Shown here: positions 55,493 through 63,934 of the stretch, one piece after another
Layout of the letters: the number at the start of each line of letters is the position of its first letter
How positions within the stretch are numbered: the first letter of the stretch is position 1
Source of the DNA: Candidatus Woesearchaeota archaeon
Lineage (GTDB): Archaea > Nanobdellota > Nanobdellia > Woesearchaeales > JAFGLG01
DNA length: 64,000 nt
Direction of reading: 5' to 3'
Assembly: GCA_016928155.1 (NCBI GenBank)
Contig: JAFGLG010000005.1
Span: forward strand, 124,001-188,000
Notes under the pieces: model-generated
The model's input: the letters and a program-made list of their open reading frames with translations, nothing else
The model's database searches: none
What the model was told of the DNA's origin: nothing
Position numbers and translations under genes: made by a program

Positions 55493-56323
55493 ATGAAAGA
55501 ACGCATCACAGTGACTCTTGAATCTGACATCCTAAGACAGGTGGATCTCTCTGTCGATGGATATACCATCAAGAACAGGTCTCATGCCATAGAAGTGCTC
55601 CTCTGCAAAGCCCTCGGCAAAGACAAGGCAGGAACAGCCCTCATCCTCGCAGGAGGACGGCTGAACAGGCTGAAAGGAACGCTGACAAACATCTCGCCGG
55701 TCATGGCACTGGTCAAGAACAAGCCGATCCTGGAGCACAATATAGACCTCCTGAAAAGGTACGGGGTGAAGGAGATGATAATATGGATAAACCCCAGATC
55801 CCAGGACGTCAAGGATTATTTCGGCGACGGAAGCAGATTCGGGGTGAGCATCACTTATCTGGATGAAGGGGAGCCACTCGGCACAGGAGCGCCGCTGAAG
55901 AAAGCAAGGCCTTTCCTCAAGGAGACATTCATCGTGTGCAACGGCGATGAGCTCAAGGATGTCAACATAGACGACCTCATGAGATTCCACAGGGACAAGA
56001 AAGCAAATGTCACCTTAGCCCTGACCACTGTACAGGACCCCAGCAAATACGGGGCCGCAAACCTCCATGGGGACAGGGTGATCGACTTCACAGAGAAGCC
56101 GAAAAAGGGCACGCATAGCTCAAACCTGATCAATGCCGGCATCTACATATGCGAACCAAAGGTGATAGACCTCATACCTGATGGTCATGTCGGCATGGAA
56201 AAGGACATATTCCCCCTGATCGCCAAAGACAAAAAGCTTTTCGGGTTCAGCTTCTGCGGCCAATGGTATGACTGCGGAAACCAGGAAGGATATGAAAAGG
56301 CACTCAAAGAATGGAAAGGATGA
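55493..56323 (+). CDS. Ribbon-helix-helix domain fused to a sugar nucleotidyltransferase
   Basis: 276 residues. Residues 1-45 are a ribbon-helix-helix DNA-binding domain (RITVTLESDILRQVDLSV, NRSHAIEVLL). Residues 48-276 are a nucleotidyltransferase of the glucose-1-phosphate thymidylyltransferase/mannose-1-phosphate guanylyltransferase type: LAGGRLNRLKGTLTN, LGTGAPLKKA, CNGDELKDVN, NLINAGIYI. The usual Pro-Lys-Pro with its catalytic Lys reads ISPVMAL, so activity is uncertain. It may be a sugar-nucleotide-sensing regulator rather than an enzyme. Confidence 0.8.
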   Translation: MKERITVTLESDILRQVDLSVDGYTIKNRSHAIEVLLCKALGKDKAGTALILAGGRLNRLKGTLTNISPVMALVKNKPILEHNIDLLKRYGVKEMIIWINPRSQDVKDYFGDGSRFGVSITYLDEGEPLGTGAPLKKARPFLKETFIVCNGDELKDVNIDDLMRFHRDKKANVTLALTTVQDPSKYGAANLHGDRVIDFTEKPKKGTHSSNLINAGIYICEPKVIDLIPDGHVGMEKDIFPLIAKDKKLFGFSFCGQWYDCGNQEGYEKALKEWKG

Positions 56324-56331
56324 ATGCTTCC

Positions 56332-57270
56332 CTACCTGAAATGATCATAGCCGCGGCCAAACTCCATAATCTTATTATTGTATGAAAGGACACATCCCCC
56401 GGATGTTATGACCCCTACAATGAAATATCTGCATCTTATCTTACCAAGATTTTTCCGAGGGATAGTGAAGAGCAGCTCATAATCCTCACCGCCGTAAAGA
56501 GCCAGCTTATACGGGTCCAGTCCCATCTTCCCAGATACCCTGATCAGCTCTCCGCTGACAGGAACAAAGGAATGGTATATCCTGCATCCTTTCTTCGAAA
56601 GGCGGCAGATATGCCTGAGATCAGTCGCGAGCCCGTCACTAAGGTCTATCATTGAGGTGGCAAAAGGAGCGATCTTCCTTGACAAATCCAGCCTGGCCCT
56701 TGGTTCAAGATGACGCCTGACAAGCGATGACTTTATCTTCCTATTTATGCAAAGCCTGCCAGCCTCTGACTCCCCGAGATGGCCTGTCACACAGATAAGG
56801 TCTCCGGACCTTGCAGTGCTCCGAAGCGAAATATCCTTCTTCTTCACAGACCCGGTCATGGCGACATTTATTATCAGTTTCTCAGACTTTGAGGTGTCAC
56901 CGCCGATGATATCGATCCCGTGCCTCCTGCATGCCAGGCCCATCCCCTTGTAGATGCTCTTGACATAATCAAGGCCCACTTCAGGAAGCCCTATCGAGAC
57001 AAGGCAATATTCAGGGGTGCCCCCTATTGCGGCAATATCAGAAACATTGACTTCGATAGCTTTCATGCCTATCTGCTCAGGAGTGAAATACTTCCTGGAG
57101 AAGTGAACATCCTCAATTAGGATATCGGTCGTATACACATGGAACTCGCTTTTCCTTGATGACCTCACAACAGCAACATCATCATCAATGCCGACGACAA
57201 CATCCCTGTTCCTGGGCCTCCTCTTAATGCTCTCCAAAAGATGGACCTCATCCCTTATCTTGCCGCTCAT
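56332..57270 (-). CDS. thiL: Thiamine-monophosphate kinase
   Basis: 312 residues. ThiL/PurM-like motifs: GIDDDVAVV, VHFSRKYFTPEQIGMKAIEV, VNVSDIAAIGGTP, GGDTSKSEKLIINV, TGSVKKK, MIDLSDGLATDL and LYGGEDYELLFTIP. It phosphorylates thiamine monophosphate to thiamine pyrophosphate. It starts 21 bases after the ThiE stop, so ThiE and ThiL act consecutively from one transcript. Confidence 0.95.
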   Translation of the reverse strand: MSGKIRDEVHLLESIKRRPRNRDVVVGIDDDVAVVRSSRKSEFHVYTTDILIEDVHFSRKYFTPEQIGMKAIEVNVSDIAAIGGTPEYCLVSIGLPEVGLDYVKSIYKGMGLACRRHGIDIIGGDTSKSEKLIINVAMTGSVKKKDISLRSTARSGDLICVTGHLGESEAGRLCINRKIKSSLVRRHLEPRARLDLSRKIAPFATSMIDLSDGLATDLRHICRLSKKGCRIYHSFVPVSGELIRVSGKMGLDPYKLALYGGEDYELLFTIPRKNLGKIRCRYFIVGVITSGGCVLSYNNKIMEFGRGYDHFR

Positions 57271-57291
57271 CCCAGCAACCCCATTTCCTGT

Positions 57292-57921
57292 TCACCCAAT
57301 CAGCTCCAGATACTTCCTGATCTGGAAACTTATGTCAGGCGCATTCAATATCGCAGATATCATGGCCACACTGCTGGCGCCTGCTTCCAGGACACAGGAC
57401 ATGTTCGAATAATCAATGCCGCCAATAGCGACAATCGGCAGACCAACAGCTGAATGGATCTCCCTTACCAGCCCTATGCCGACAGGAGGACCAGCATCAC
57501 CTTTGGTTACTGTACCATAGATCGGACCCACCCCAAGATAATCAGCGCCACCCTCCTTAGCCGCAAGAGCATGCTTCATCTCGCTGCAGGAAACCCCTAA
57601 AATCCTGCCACCGATTATCTCCCTTATCTCATGAAAAGTCCTGCTGCACAGGTCATTCTGACCAAGATGGACCCCGTCTGCATCAACCTTCTCGCACAAC
57701 TCAGGATAATCATTGATGATGAAAGTTGCATGATGATCCCTTGTGAGATGACGCAGCCTAAGAGCTTCAGACTCGAGGTCTTCAGGACTGATATTCTTCG
57801 CCCTCAGCTGAATAATCCTGGCGCCGCCCTCAAGCATCCTCTGGACCTGATCATAGAGGGGCAATGCACAAAATTCAGTGTCAGTTATGCAATAAAGCCT
57901 TGCCGGGAAATCAAATTCCAT
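57292..57921 (-). CDS. thiE: Thiamine-phosphate synthase
   Basis: 209 residues, TIM barrel. Signatures: LYCITD, IIQLRAKNISPEDLE, INDYPELCEKVDADGVHLGQ, ILGVSCSEMKHAL, YLGVGPIYGTVTK and PIVAIGGID. It couples the pyrimidine and thiazole halves of thiamine. First gene of the thiE-thiL unit. Nothing resembling a TPP riboswitch is evident in the 144 bases before it. Confidence 0.95.
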   Translation of the reverse strand: MEFDFPARLYCITDTEFCALPLYDQVQRMLEGGARIIQLRAKNISPEDLESEALRLRHLTRDHHATFIINDYPELCEKVDADGVHLGQNDLCSRTFHEIREIIGGRILGVSCSEMKHALAAKEGGADYLGVGPIYGTVTKGDAGPPVGIGLVREIHSAVGLPIVAIGGIDYSNMSCVLEAGASSVAMISAILNAPDISFQIRKYLELIG

Positions 57922-58065
57922 TAGACAACAGAATAGGTGATGATTAATAAAAATTATGTATTTTCAATGAATTCTCAATTCTGTAGATACATGGAAATAA
58001 CGATTTCATGAATAATCTATAATGATTTCATAAATAATATAAAGGGCCCTTAGCTCTTTCAATGC

Positions 58066-59049
58066 ATGATATGCCTAGGGATAGAGAGTACAGCACACAC
58101 ATTCGGAGCAGGGATCGTCAAAGGGAAGAAAGTCCTTGCAAATGCCATGGATTCCTTCACAACAGAGAAAGGCGGCATGATACCCTCAGATGTGGCAGAA
58201 CACCACATCCAGGCATGTGATGAAGTCATCAATAAAGCACTCTCCCAAGCAGGAATCACGCTTGCGGATATTGACCTGATCGCTTATTCAAGAAGCCCGG
58301 GAATAGGACATACGCTCAGGATCGGGGCAGTGGCTGCAAAATCACTGGCAATCCGGCTTGGAGTGCCGATTGTCGGGGTGAACCATTGTGTCGCACATCT
58401 AGAGATAGGGAGACTTCTGACAAAGGCTAAGGATCCAGTGCTGCTGTATGCATCAGGGGCAAATACCCAGGTCATAGCATATGAAGCAGGGAAATACAGG
58501 GTATTCGGAGAGACGCTTGACATCGGGATAGGCAATTTGCTTGATGCATTCGCCAGATCGATGGGGCTCGGATTCCCAGGAGGCAAAAAAATATATGATC
58601 TCGGCCTGAAAGGCAAGAACTACATCGAACTGCCCTATAGAGTCAAGGGCATGGATGTGAGCTTCGGCGGGCTTCTCACAAATGTCAAGCAAAAAGCAAA
58701 ATCAGGAGAGCACAAGATAGAAGACATCTGCTACAGCCTGCAGGAGACAGTGTATGCAATGCTTGTCGAGGTGAGCGAGAGGGCTATGGCCCATACAGGC
58801 AAACAAGAACTGCTCCTCGGCGGAGGAGTGGCGTGCAACAAACGTCTCCAGGATATGGCGCAGAAGATGTGCAAGGAAAGGGGAGCCATATGCTTTGTGC
58901 TCGATAACCAATTCAATGTAGATAATGGGGCGATGATAGCCTGGCTAGGCATGCTCGAGCATGAAGCAGGGAATTCCAATATGGATCATGGCTCATGGGG
59001 GATAGACCCTTATGAAAGGACTGATGACATCAAAGTCAACTGGCGATAG
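58066..59049 (+). CDS. kae1: Kae1 (TsaD), KEOPS catalytic subunit
   Basis: 327 residues, ASKHA fold. Signatures: MICLGIESTAHTFGAGIV, GGMIPSDVAEHH, SRSPGIGHTLRIGAVAA, metal-site VNHCVAHLEIGR, YASGANTQV, GGGVACNKRLQDM, NGAMIAWLG. It transfers the threonylcarbamoyl group to A37 of tRNA. There is no fused Bud32; that gene is at 19371. TATA-like AATAATATAAAG about 30 bases upstream. Its end overlaps the convergent permease gene by 14 bases. Confidence 0.97.
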   Translation: MICLGIESTAHTFGAGIVKGKKVLANAMDSFTTEKGGMIPSDVAEHHIQACDEVINKALSQAGITLADIDLIAYSRSPGIGHTLRIGAVAAKSLAIRLGVPIVGVNHCVAHLEIGRLLTKAKDPVLLYASGANTQVIAYEAGKYRVFGETLDIGIGNLLDAFARSMGLGFPGGKKIYDLGLKGKNYIELPYRVKGMDVSFGGLLTNVKQKAKSGEHKIEDICYSLQETVYAMLVEVSERAMAHTGKQELLLGGGVACNKRLQDMAQKMCKERGAICFVLDNQFNVDNGAMIAWLGMLEHEAGNSNMDHGSWGIDPYERTDDIKVNWR

Positions 59050-59545
59050 AATCCAGGAACTTCGTCTTCTCGATTATCAATGCAATAGCGATGACAAAAG
59101 GCACAGAGACAATGAGCCTTAACAGGAGGAACCTGAATCCGAGGAATGAGAGCTCGAATATCTCCTCCACAAACTTGAAAGTGGACCAGGCACCGATGAA
59201 CAATGCGACATTCAGGAGCCTGGCACCTTTCTTCCTCATGGCAGCTGCCAAGGGAAAAGCCAGGTAAAGAGGTCCGAGCATGACAGTGCCAAGCATGAAG
59301 CTCAGGACAGCCCCTTTCACTCCAGAAGCCTTCCCCAGGCGCTTGACAACAGCTTCCTTAGGGACCCATACCTCAAAAAGGCCCATCAGGATGAAAAATC
59401 CTGGGAGAAAATACAATATCATTAGAAGATGGCTGAAATCCGCCTCCAGAATCATGCTCCTGTAAAAATCAGGCCACTTCAGCATTGTCACAAGCATGAC
59501 TGCAATTATCATGGTCAGAATTGCCTTGTGATGGTGGTTCTTCAT
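59036..59545 (-). CDS. Permease half B (DUF318/YraQ-like)
   Basis: 169 residues from the ATG at 59545; a TTG at 59557 overlaps the upstream stop and is an alternative. Four or five membrane spans with the YraQ-like FLPGFFILMGLFEVWVPKEA, GVKGAVLSFMLGTVMLGP and ARLLNVALFIGAWSTFKF. In most relatives the two halves form one 300-350 residue permease; here they are two adjacent genes. Possibly an export permease for small ions or metalloids, by family. Confidence 0.75.
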   Translation of the reverse strand: MKNHHHKAILTMIIAVMLVTMLKWPDFYRSMILEADFSHLLMILYFLPGFFILMGLFEVWVPKEAVVKRLGKASGVKGAVLSFMLGTVMLGPLYLAFPLAAAMRKKGARLLNVALFIGAWSTFKFVEEIFELSFLGFRFLLLRLIVSVPFVIAIALIIEKTKFLDSIAS

Positions 59546-59553
59546 CCTATGGA

Positions 59554-60033
59554 TCAATATACCACCCCGATAATCGCACCTACTAATATAGCAGCCACGA
59601 GGCCAAGGCTGTTCCTCACAAGAGCGAAACGCCAGCCCATCTCCTTGATCTCTATAGGGAGACTGAAAGAGTGCACCATTATCAGGCTTGTTATCAGAAC
59701 ACCGATAAAACCAGGGTTGACACCGCTTGAAAGGAGCTGGCCTGCAATCGGGAATGTGATGAATTCTGGGATATGCACAATGGCACCCAGCAAAGCAGCG
59801 AGGACATAGCCCTTCAGGCCGGGATTGGCAGAAATTTCAGTAATAATGCCTTCATAAGAAAACAGCTTCTGGATGAACAATAGGACAAGTATCACTATTA
59901 TCAGCAGAGGGAATATCTTCTGGAAAGATCTCCAGGCCAGGCGCAGTGACTCATTTGTCTTATTATTATCACGCCTGAAGAAGCAAACAAGCACTGTAAA
60001 GACAACAATATTAAAAATTATCGGCACAATCAT
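59554..60033 (-). CDS. Permease half A (DUF318/YraQ-like)
   Basis: 159 residues from the ATG at 60033. Membrane spans with LLIIVILVLLFIQKLF, PGLKGYVLAALLGAIVHIPE, FPIAGQLLSSGVNPGFIGVL and SLIMVHSFSLPIEIKEMGWR, matching the repeat unit of DUF318 permeases. It is immediately upstream of half B, so the two halves are likely made together and assemble as a heterodimer. Confidence 0.75.
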   Translation of the reverse strand: MIVPIIFNIVVFTVLVCFFRRDNNKTNESLRLAWRSFQKIFPLLIIVILVLLFIQKLFSYEGIITEISANPGLKGYVLAALLGAIVHIPEFITFPIAGQLLSSGVNPGFIGVLITSLIMVHSFSLPIEIKEMGWRFALVRNSLGLVAAILVGAIIGVVY

Positions 60034-60079
60034 CGTCAACTAAAACAAATATGTGTTTAAAAAGTTTATCTAATGCTCT

Positions 60080-60149
60080 GAGGAAGAGAAAGAGAGAAAA
60101 ATAAAGCGAAAGAGAGAAAGAAATGAAGAGAAAGAGATAGAGAGAATAA
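60080..60149. repeat. Polypurine tract
   Basis: About 70 bases that are nearly all A and G on the plus strand (repeats of GAGAAAGAGA type), in the gap between the S-component-like and permease genes. A second tract with the opposite strand bias (pyrimidine-rich on plus) encodes the charged tail of the debranching enzyme at 22840-22900. Confidence 0.7.
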
Positions 60150-60185
60150 TCCACATCTCCAAAACCAGATAAGCCAAAAACCGGA

Positions 60186-60896
60186 TCAGGACTTAAGCAG
60201 ATAAGAAATGGTGTATCTCCTGTCAATGCTCAATACATCCTGCGGAACCCTGAATGAGGCCTTCATCTTATCCAAGACCACATTGAACACAACATAAGAA
60301 CCTGTGATGCCCAAAGTGAATGCGAGGCGCTCAATGACAACAACAGGGATAAGCATCAGCCACTGCTCAGGTGCCATAGGCACAGCATACATCCAGGCAG
60401 CGCTCCCGACTGCGTGGGCAGTGAAAGTCGATCCCAGGCTCTTCAGCAGAAGGTTGTCAGAATACCTCTTTGGGAGGATCTTGACAATGACTGGGATCCA
60501 CCAGAACATCGCATAAAGCCATGCAGCCCTCCCTGTCGGGTTAGCGATGAACAGAGCCATGCAGACAAGAGGGACAGCAATGCCGATGTATCTTCTCTTT
60601 GAACCAAAATATATCGCTGCAAATACCATGGGGGTCAGCCTAATCATGTTTATCAGGGTGAATGCCTTGCCGAATATCAGGTAATCGGCAATCTGCGCCC
60701 CAAGAACAGATATCGCACCAAAAACAGGGCCTAGAAAAGCTCCTGCAATAGGACCGAAAAACTGGAAAAGAGTGAAGTACTGGGCTTCTGATCCTATCAC
60801 GCTTGAGAAATTGAGCCTGTTCGCAACAAACACCACTGCAATGAACAGCCCGAGGAATGCAATCCTTTTGACACTGAAGATCTCCTGAATTTTCAT
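60186..60896 (-). CDS. ECF-type S-component-like membrane protein
   Basis: 236 residues from the ATG at 60896, about 30 bases after a TATA box; a longer frame to 60941 is less likely. Six spans with IAFLGLFIAVVFVANRL, GPIAGAFLGPVFGAISVLGA and FTLINMIRLTPMVFAAIYFG, fitting vitamin-uptake S components. The LGAQIADYLIFGK loop is typical of the family. Substrate unknown; the nearby thiamine genes are only a weak hint. Confidence 0.65.
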   Translation of the reverse strand: MKIQEIFSVKRIAFLGLFIAVVFVANRLNFSSVIGSEAQYFTLFQFFGPIAGAFLGPVFGAISVLGAQIADYLIFGKAFTLINMIRLTPMVFAAIYFGSKRRYIGIAVPLVCMALFIANPTGRAAWLYAMFWWIPVIVKILPKRYSDNLLLKSLGSTFTAHAVGSAAWMYAVPMAPEQWLMLIPVVVIERLAFTLGITGSYVVFNVVLDKMKASFRVPQDVLSIDRRYTISYLLKS

Positions 60897-60997
60897 GATA
60901 CAAGTGAATCTTAAGGCATCATATAAAAAGTTTTCTGGCATTAAACAGCATGATCATGAGTAGAATTTGTATTCCTGCAGTGATGAATCTTATCAAT

Positions 60998-61156
60998 TCA
61001 CTTTGTGTGCGACTTCCTGAACTTCTTCTCTAATTCAGGAGGGAACTCATTCAGGATAAGACCGCACTCCCTGCATACCAGCTCATCATCCTTCTTGCTG
61101 TAAGCCACATCAGGGCTGCCGCAATCAGGGCATTCCTTAAGATCTGAAAGCTTCAT
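60998..61156 (-). CDS. Stand-alone TFIIB-type zinc ribbon
   Basis: 52 residues: LKECPDCGSPDVAYSKKDDE then LVCRECGLIL, the CxxCG...CxECG zinc ribbon found at the N-terminus of TFB/TFIIB. No cyclin folds follow, so it cannot be a complete TFB. It may bind RNA polymerase or be a transcription accessory factor. Confidence 0.75.
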   Translation of the reverse strand: MKLSDLKECPDCGSPDVAYSKKDDELVCRECGLILNEFPPELEKKFRKSHTK

Positions 61157-61260
61157 ATCAGGCCAGAAATCGGATTGTCAATATAAATATTTTGCTGTGA
61201 GAGCCCTGAACAATTAAGGATGTGCTAGAAATGTGAGAATGAGCTATTCCAGACAGGAAG

Positions 61261-63384
61261 TTATTTTGCTGTTTTTCTTGCTTCGATTATCTGATCAAGG
61301 ATCTTCTGCCTGCCTCTCCACTCAAGGGCCTGCTCGAGGACTTCGCTCAGTGTGTCAACAGGTATGATCGTTATTTTCTTCAGCGTCTCTGCTTCAAGCA
61401 CAATATCCTTCATATTGGACCTTGGCACAATCACATTCCTGATGCCTGCCTCAGCAACTGCCTCAACCTTGGATGAGACACCCCCGACAGGAAGGACTTC
61501 CCCCCTCACAGAAAGGGAGCCTGTCATCGCAAAATTCTGCTTCACAGGGATCCCCTTAAGGGCGCTGATCACTGCTGTGGCGACAGCTATAGATGCAGAA
61601 TCCCCTTCAACACCCTCATAGGTCTGGAGGAACTGGACATATATATCATACTTGCCCTTGATGTCCTCGCCGAAATACCTCTTCACGATAGCAGAGACAT
61701 TCTTCACAGCCTCCTTTGCAATTGTCCCCAGCTTGCCGGTCGCAATGAACTGGTTCTCCTTGCCGCCGAAAGTCACCTGGGCCTCGATAGGGAGTATTAT
61801 CCCAGACAGGGCGCTTCCGCTTCCCATGACAGCCAGTCCGTTAACCCTCCCGACTGTCCTGCCTCTTATCTTGATGACCTCATAATCCTTCTTGCGCTCT
61901 ATGTACTTGTCAGCTATCTGCTGTTCGAGCGTCCTGGCAATCTTCAAAGCTTCCAGGATATGCTTCCTCTCGACAATCTGGGCATTCTTCTCAACAGCCA
62001 GGTCACCTGCAGCCCTGACCAACCCACCGAGCTCTCTCAGCCTCAATGTGAGATGCCCTTTCCTGTTAGCCATCTTCCTCGCCTCATTGAGTATCTGCGA
62101 GACAGCCTCTCTCGAGAAATGAGGTATCTTCTTGTCCTTGTCGACCTCCTGGGCAACAAAGACTGCAATCTTCCTCCTGTTCTCAGGCGTATCAGGAAGC
62201 GTCTCATTCATGTAGACCTCATAGCCATAGCCCCTTATCCTTGACCTGAGCGCAGGGTGCATATGCTTGACTGTCTCAAGATTTCCTGCTGCGACAAGGA
62301 TGAACCTGCACGGCACAGGCTCTGTCCTGACCATGGCGCCTGCACTGCGCTCGCTCTGCCCGGTTATCGAATATTTCCCCTCCTGCAGGGAGGTCAGCAG
62401 CTCCTGCTGGGTATGAGGCTGGAGAGTCGCTATCTCATCTATGAAAAGGACACCCATGTGGGCCTTATGTATCATCCCGGCGACAACCCTCTCATGCGCA
62501 GGAGTCCCGAGACCGCCGCTCTGGAAAGGATCGTGGAGAACATCTCCGAGCAGGGCTCCGGCATGAGCGCCAGTGGCATCCATGAAAGGGGCCTGCTCCT
62601 TATTGAAATTATCCACAATGACTTTAGGGACAAGAGTCTTGGTGTTCATCTTCTTGCCGATGTTCATTATCATTATTATGCCGATGAGGAACATCATGGA
62701 GGCGATGAGAGAAGCGGCATAGACGACATCAGGGAGATATCCTGTACGCCATGCCCACCAGGGAAGCAGTGAGAACACAACCAAGAGAACAAAAAGGATC
62801 ACGTTCTGGTTGCGCATGAGCCCCATCGATGAATACCTTGCCTGATTGACAATCTCCCTGCCCTGGCCAGCAGCGACAGTCCTTATCAAAGGCTGGTTCT
62901 CATCATTGGGATTCGGGAAGGAGACTATGTCCATGAGCTTCTCCTTGGGAAGCAGCTCTGCGAGGGCCAAACCAAGCATGCTCTTCCCTGTCCCAGGCTC
63001 GCCTATAAGAAGGACATGCCTCCTCTGGTTTGCGACCTTCTTTATGACCCTGACAGCCTCATCCTGGCCGATCACCTGGCCTATCATGGTCTTGGAAAGC
63101 TCAATATCCTTGGTTGTCTGGAACTCAATGCCTAGGTCAGACTCATCCACAATCTCATACACCTTGCCATCCTGCGGCAGTGCCTTGTCAGATGCAGCAC
63201 CCTTGGAAACAACATTCTTGGATTTGGGATCCTTGAACTTACCACCCTTGGACTTTCCATCCTTGGGCTTACTATCCTTGGTTTTGACATTCCTGGATCC
63301 CTGCTTTGCCTTACGGACTGAAGATTTTACAGGCTTCCTTGAGACATTCTTAGAATCCTTTCCCTTGACAATTTTGCCTGCCAT
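61261..63384 (-). CDS. lonB: LonB, membrane-bound ATP-dependent protease
   Basis: 707 residues from the ATG at 63384 (after GGGTG). Unusual N-terminal extension of about 70 residues, almost all Lys, Ser, Gly and Asp. Then AAA+ with Walker A GEPGTGKS, two membrane helices inserted after it (NVILFVLLVVFSLLPWWAW, VVYAASLIASMMFLIGIIMI), Walker B GVLFIDEI, and the Lon protease domain with catalytic Ser in EGDSAS and Lys in VGGVSSKVEAV. It degrades membrane and misfolded proteins. Confidence 0.96.
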   Translation of the reverse strand: MAGKIVKGKDSKNVSRKPVKSSVRKAKQGSRNVKTKDSKPKDGKSKGGKFKDPKSKNVVSKGAASDKALPQDGKVYEIVDESDLGIEFQTTKDIELSKTMIGQVIGQDEAVRVIKKVANQRRHVLLIGEPGTGKSMLGLALAELLPKEKLMDIVSFPNPNDENQPLIRTVAAGQGREIVNQARYSSMGLMRNQNVILFVLLVVFSLLPWWAWRTGYLPDVVYAASLIASMMFLIGIIMIMNIGKKMNTKTLVPKVIVDNFNKEQAPFMDATGAHAGALLGDVLHDPFQSGGLGTPAHERVVAGMIHKAHMGVLFIDEIATLQPHTQQELLTSLQEGKYSITGQSERSAGAMVRTEPVPCRFILVAAGNLETVKHMHPALRSRIRGYGYEVYMNETLPDTPENRRKIAVFVAQEVDKDKKIPHFSREAVSQILNEARKMANRKGHLTLRLRELGGLVRAAGDLAVEKNAQIVERKHILEALKIARTLEQQIADKYIERKKDYEVIKIRGRTVGRVNGLAVMGSGSALSGIILPIEAQVTFGGKENQFIATGKLGTIAKEAVKNVSAIVKRYFGEDIKGKYDIYVQFLQTYEGVEGDSASIAVATAVISALKGIPVKQNFAMTGSLSVRGEVLPVGGVSSKVEAVAEAGIRNVIVPRSNMKDIVLEAETLKKITIIPVDTLSEVLEQALEWRGRQKILDQIIEARKTAK

Positions 63385-63529
63385 CACCCTGCGAACGAGA
63401 GGTGCATTTTTAAATTTTATGCAGAATAAGTCAAGAGAACAGCGAAAAAACAGAGCAAAAATGCAATATTTCCGGGTTTTCCTGAAAAACGTTTATATTG
63501 CAGGATAACCCCCATATTCCGGGATTGAT

Positions 63530-63880
63530 ATGGATGAGAAACTGCTGCTGAAAGGTGCATTGATCGGAAGCATCATAGGACTTATAGGGCTGCTTGTGAC
63601 AGGAGCCACAAGCGAGAGCATAAAGGACTATGAAAACAAGGAAATGCTGGATTATGGAAGCGAAATGAGAGCAGAAGGAGTCATAGATTCAATAAGCTCA
63701 AACGGCAACATGAGCTTCATAACACTCAAAAGAGAGACTGAACTCGGGATAATACTGTTTGACAGCTATCCCCTGCCATTAGAAAAAGGGGACAGGATCG
63801 AGATAAGGGGCACATTGGATGAATACAATGGCGAAGATGAGCTGATAGCGAGCGAGATAAGGCTGATATCAAGGCAGTAA
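63530..63880 (+). CDS. Membrane-anchored OB-fold protein
   Basis: 116 residues: an N-terminal membrane helix (LKGALIGSIIGLIGLLVTG), then a small beta-barrel of the OB type (AEGVIDSISSNGNMSFITL, GIILFDSYPLPLEKGDRIEI, RGTLDEYNGEDELIASEIRL). The pattern is that of nucleic-acid-binding OB folds in small archaeal membrane proteins. TATA-like GTTTATATT about 35 bases upstream. Function unknown. Confidence 0.7.
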   Translation: MDEKLLLKGALIGSIIGLIGLLVTGATSESIKDYENKEMLDYGSEMRAEGVIDSISSNGNMSFITLKRETELGIILFDSYPLPLEKGDRIEIRGTLDEYNGEDELIASEIRLISRQ

Positions 63881-63934
63881 CATCAGCATAATCAGGCAAC
63901 AAACTATATAAATAAACATATCTCAACATGAACC

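Noticed and set aside
62846-63508. Open frame of 220 codons on the plus strand
   Set aside because: Antisense to the LonB gene; it exists only because the Lys/Ser-rich LonB sequence lacks antisense stops.
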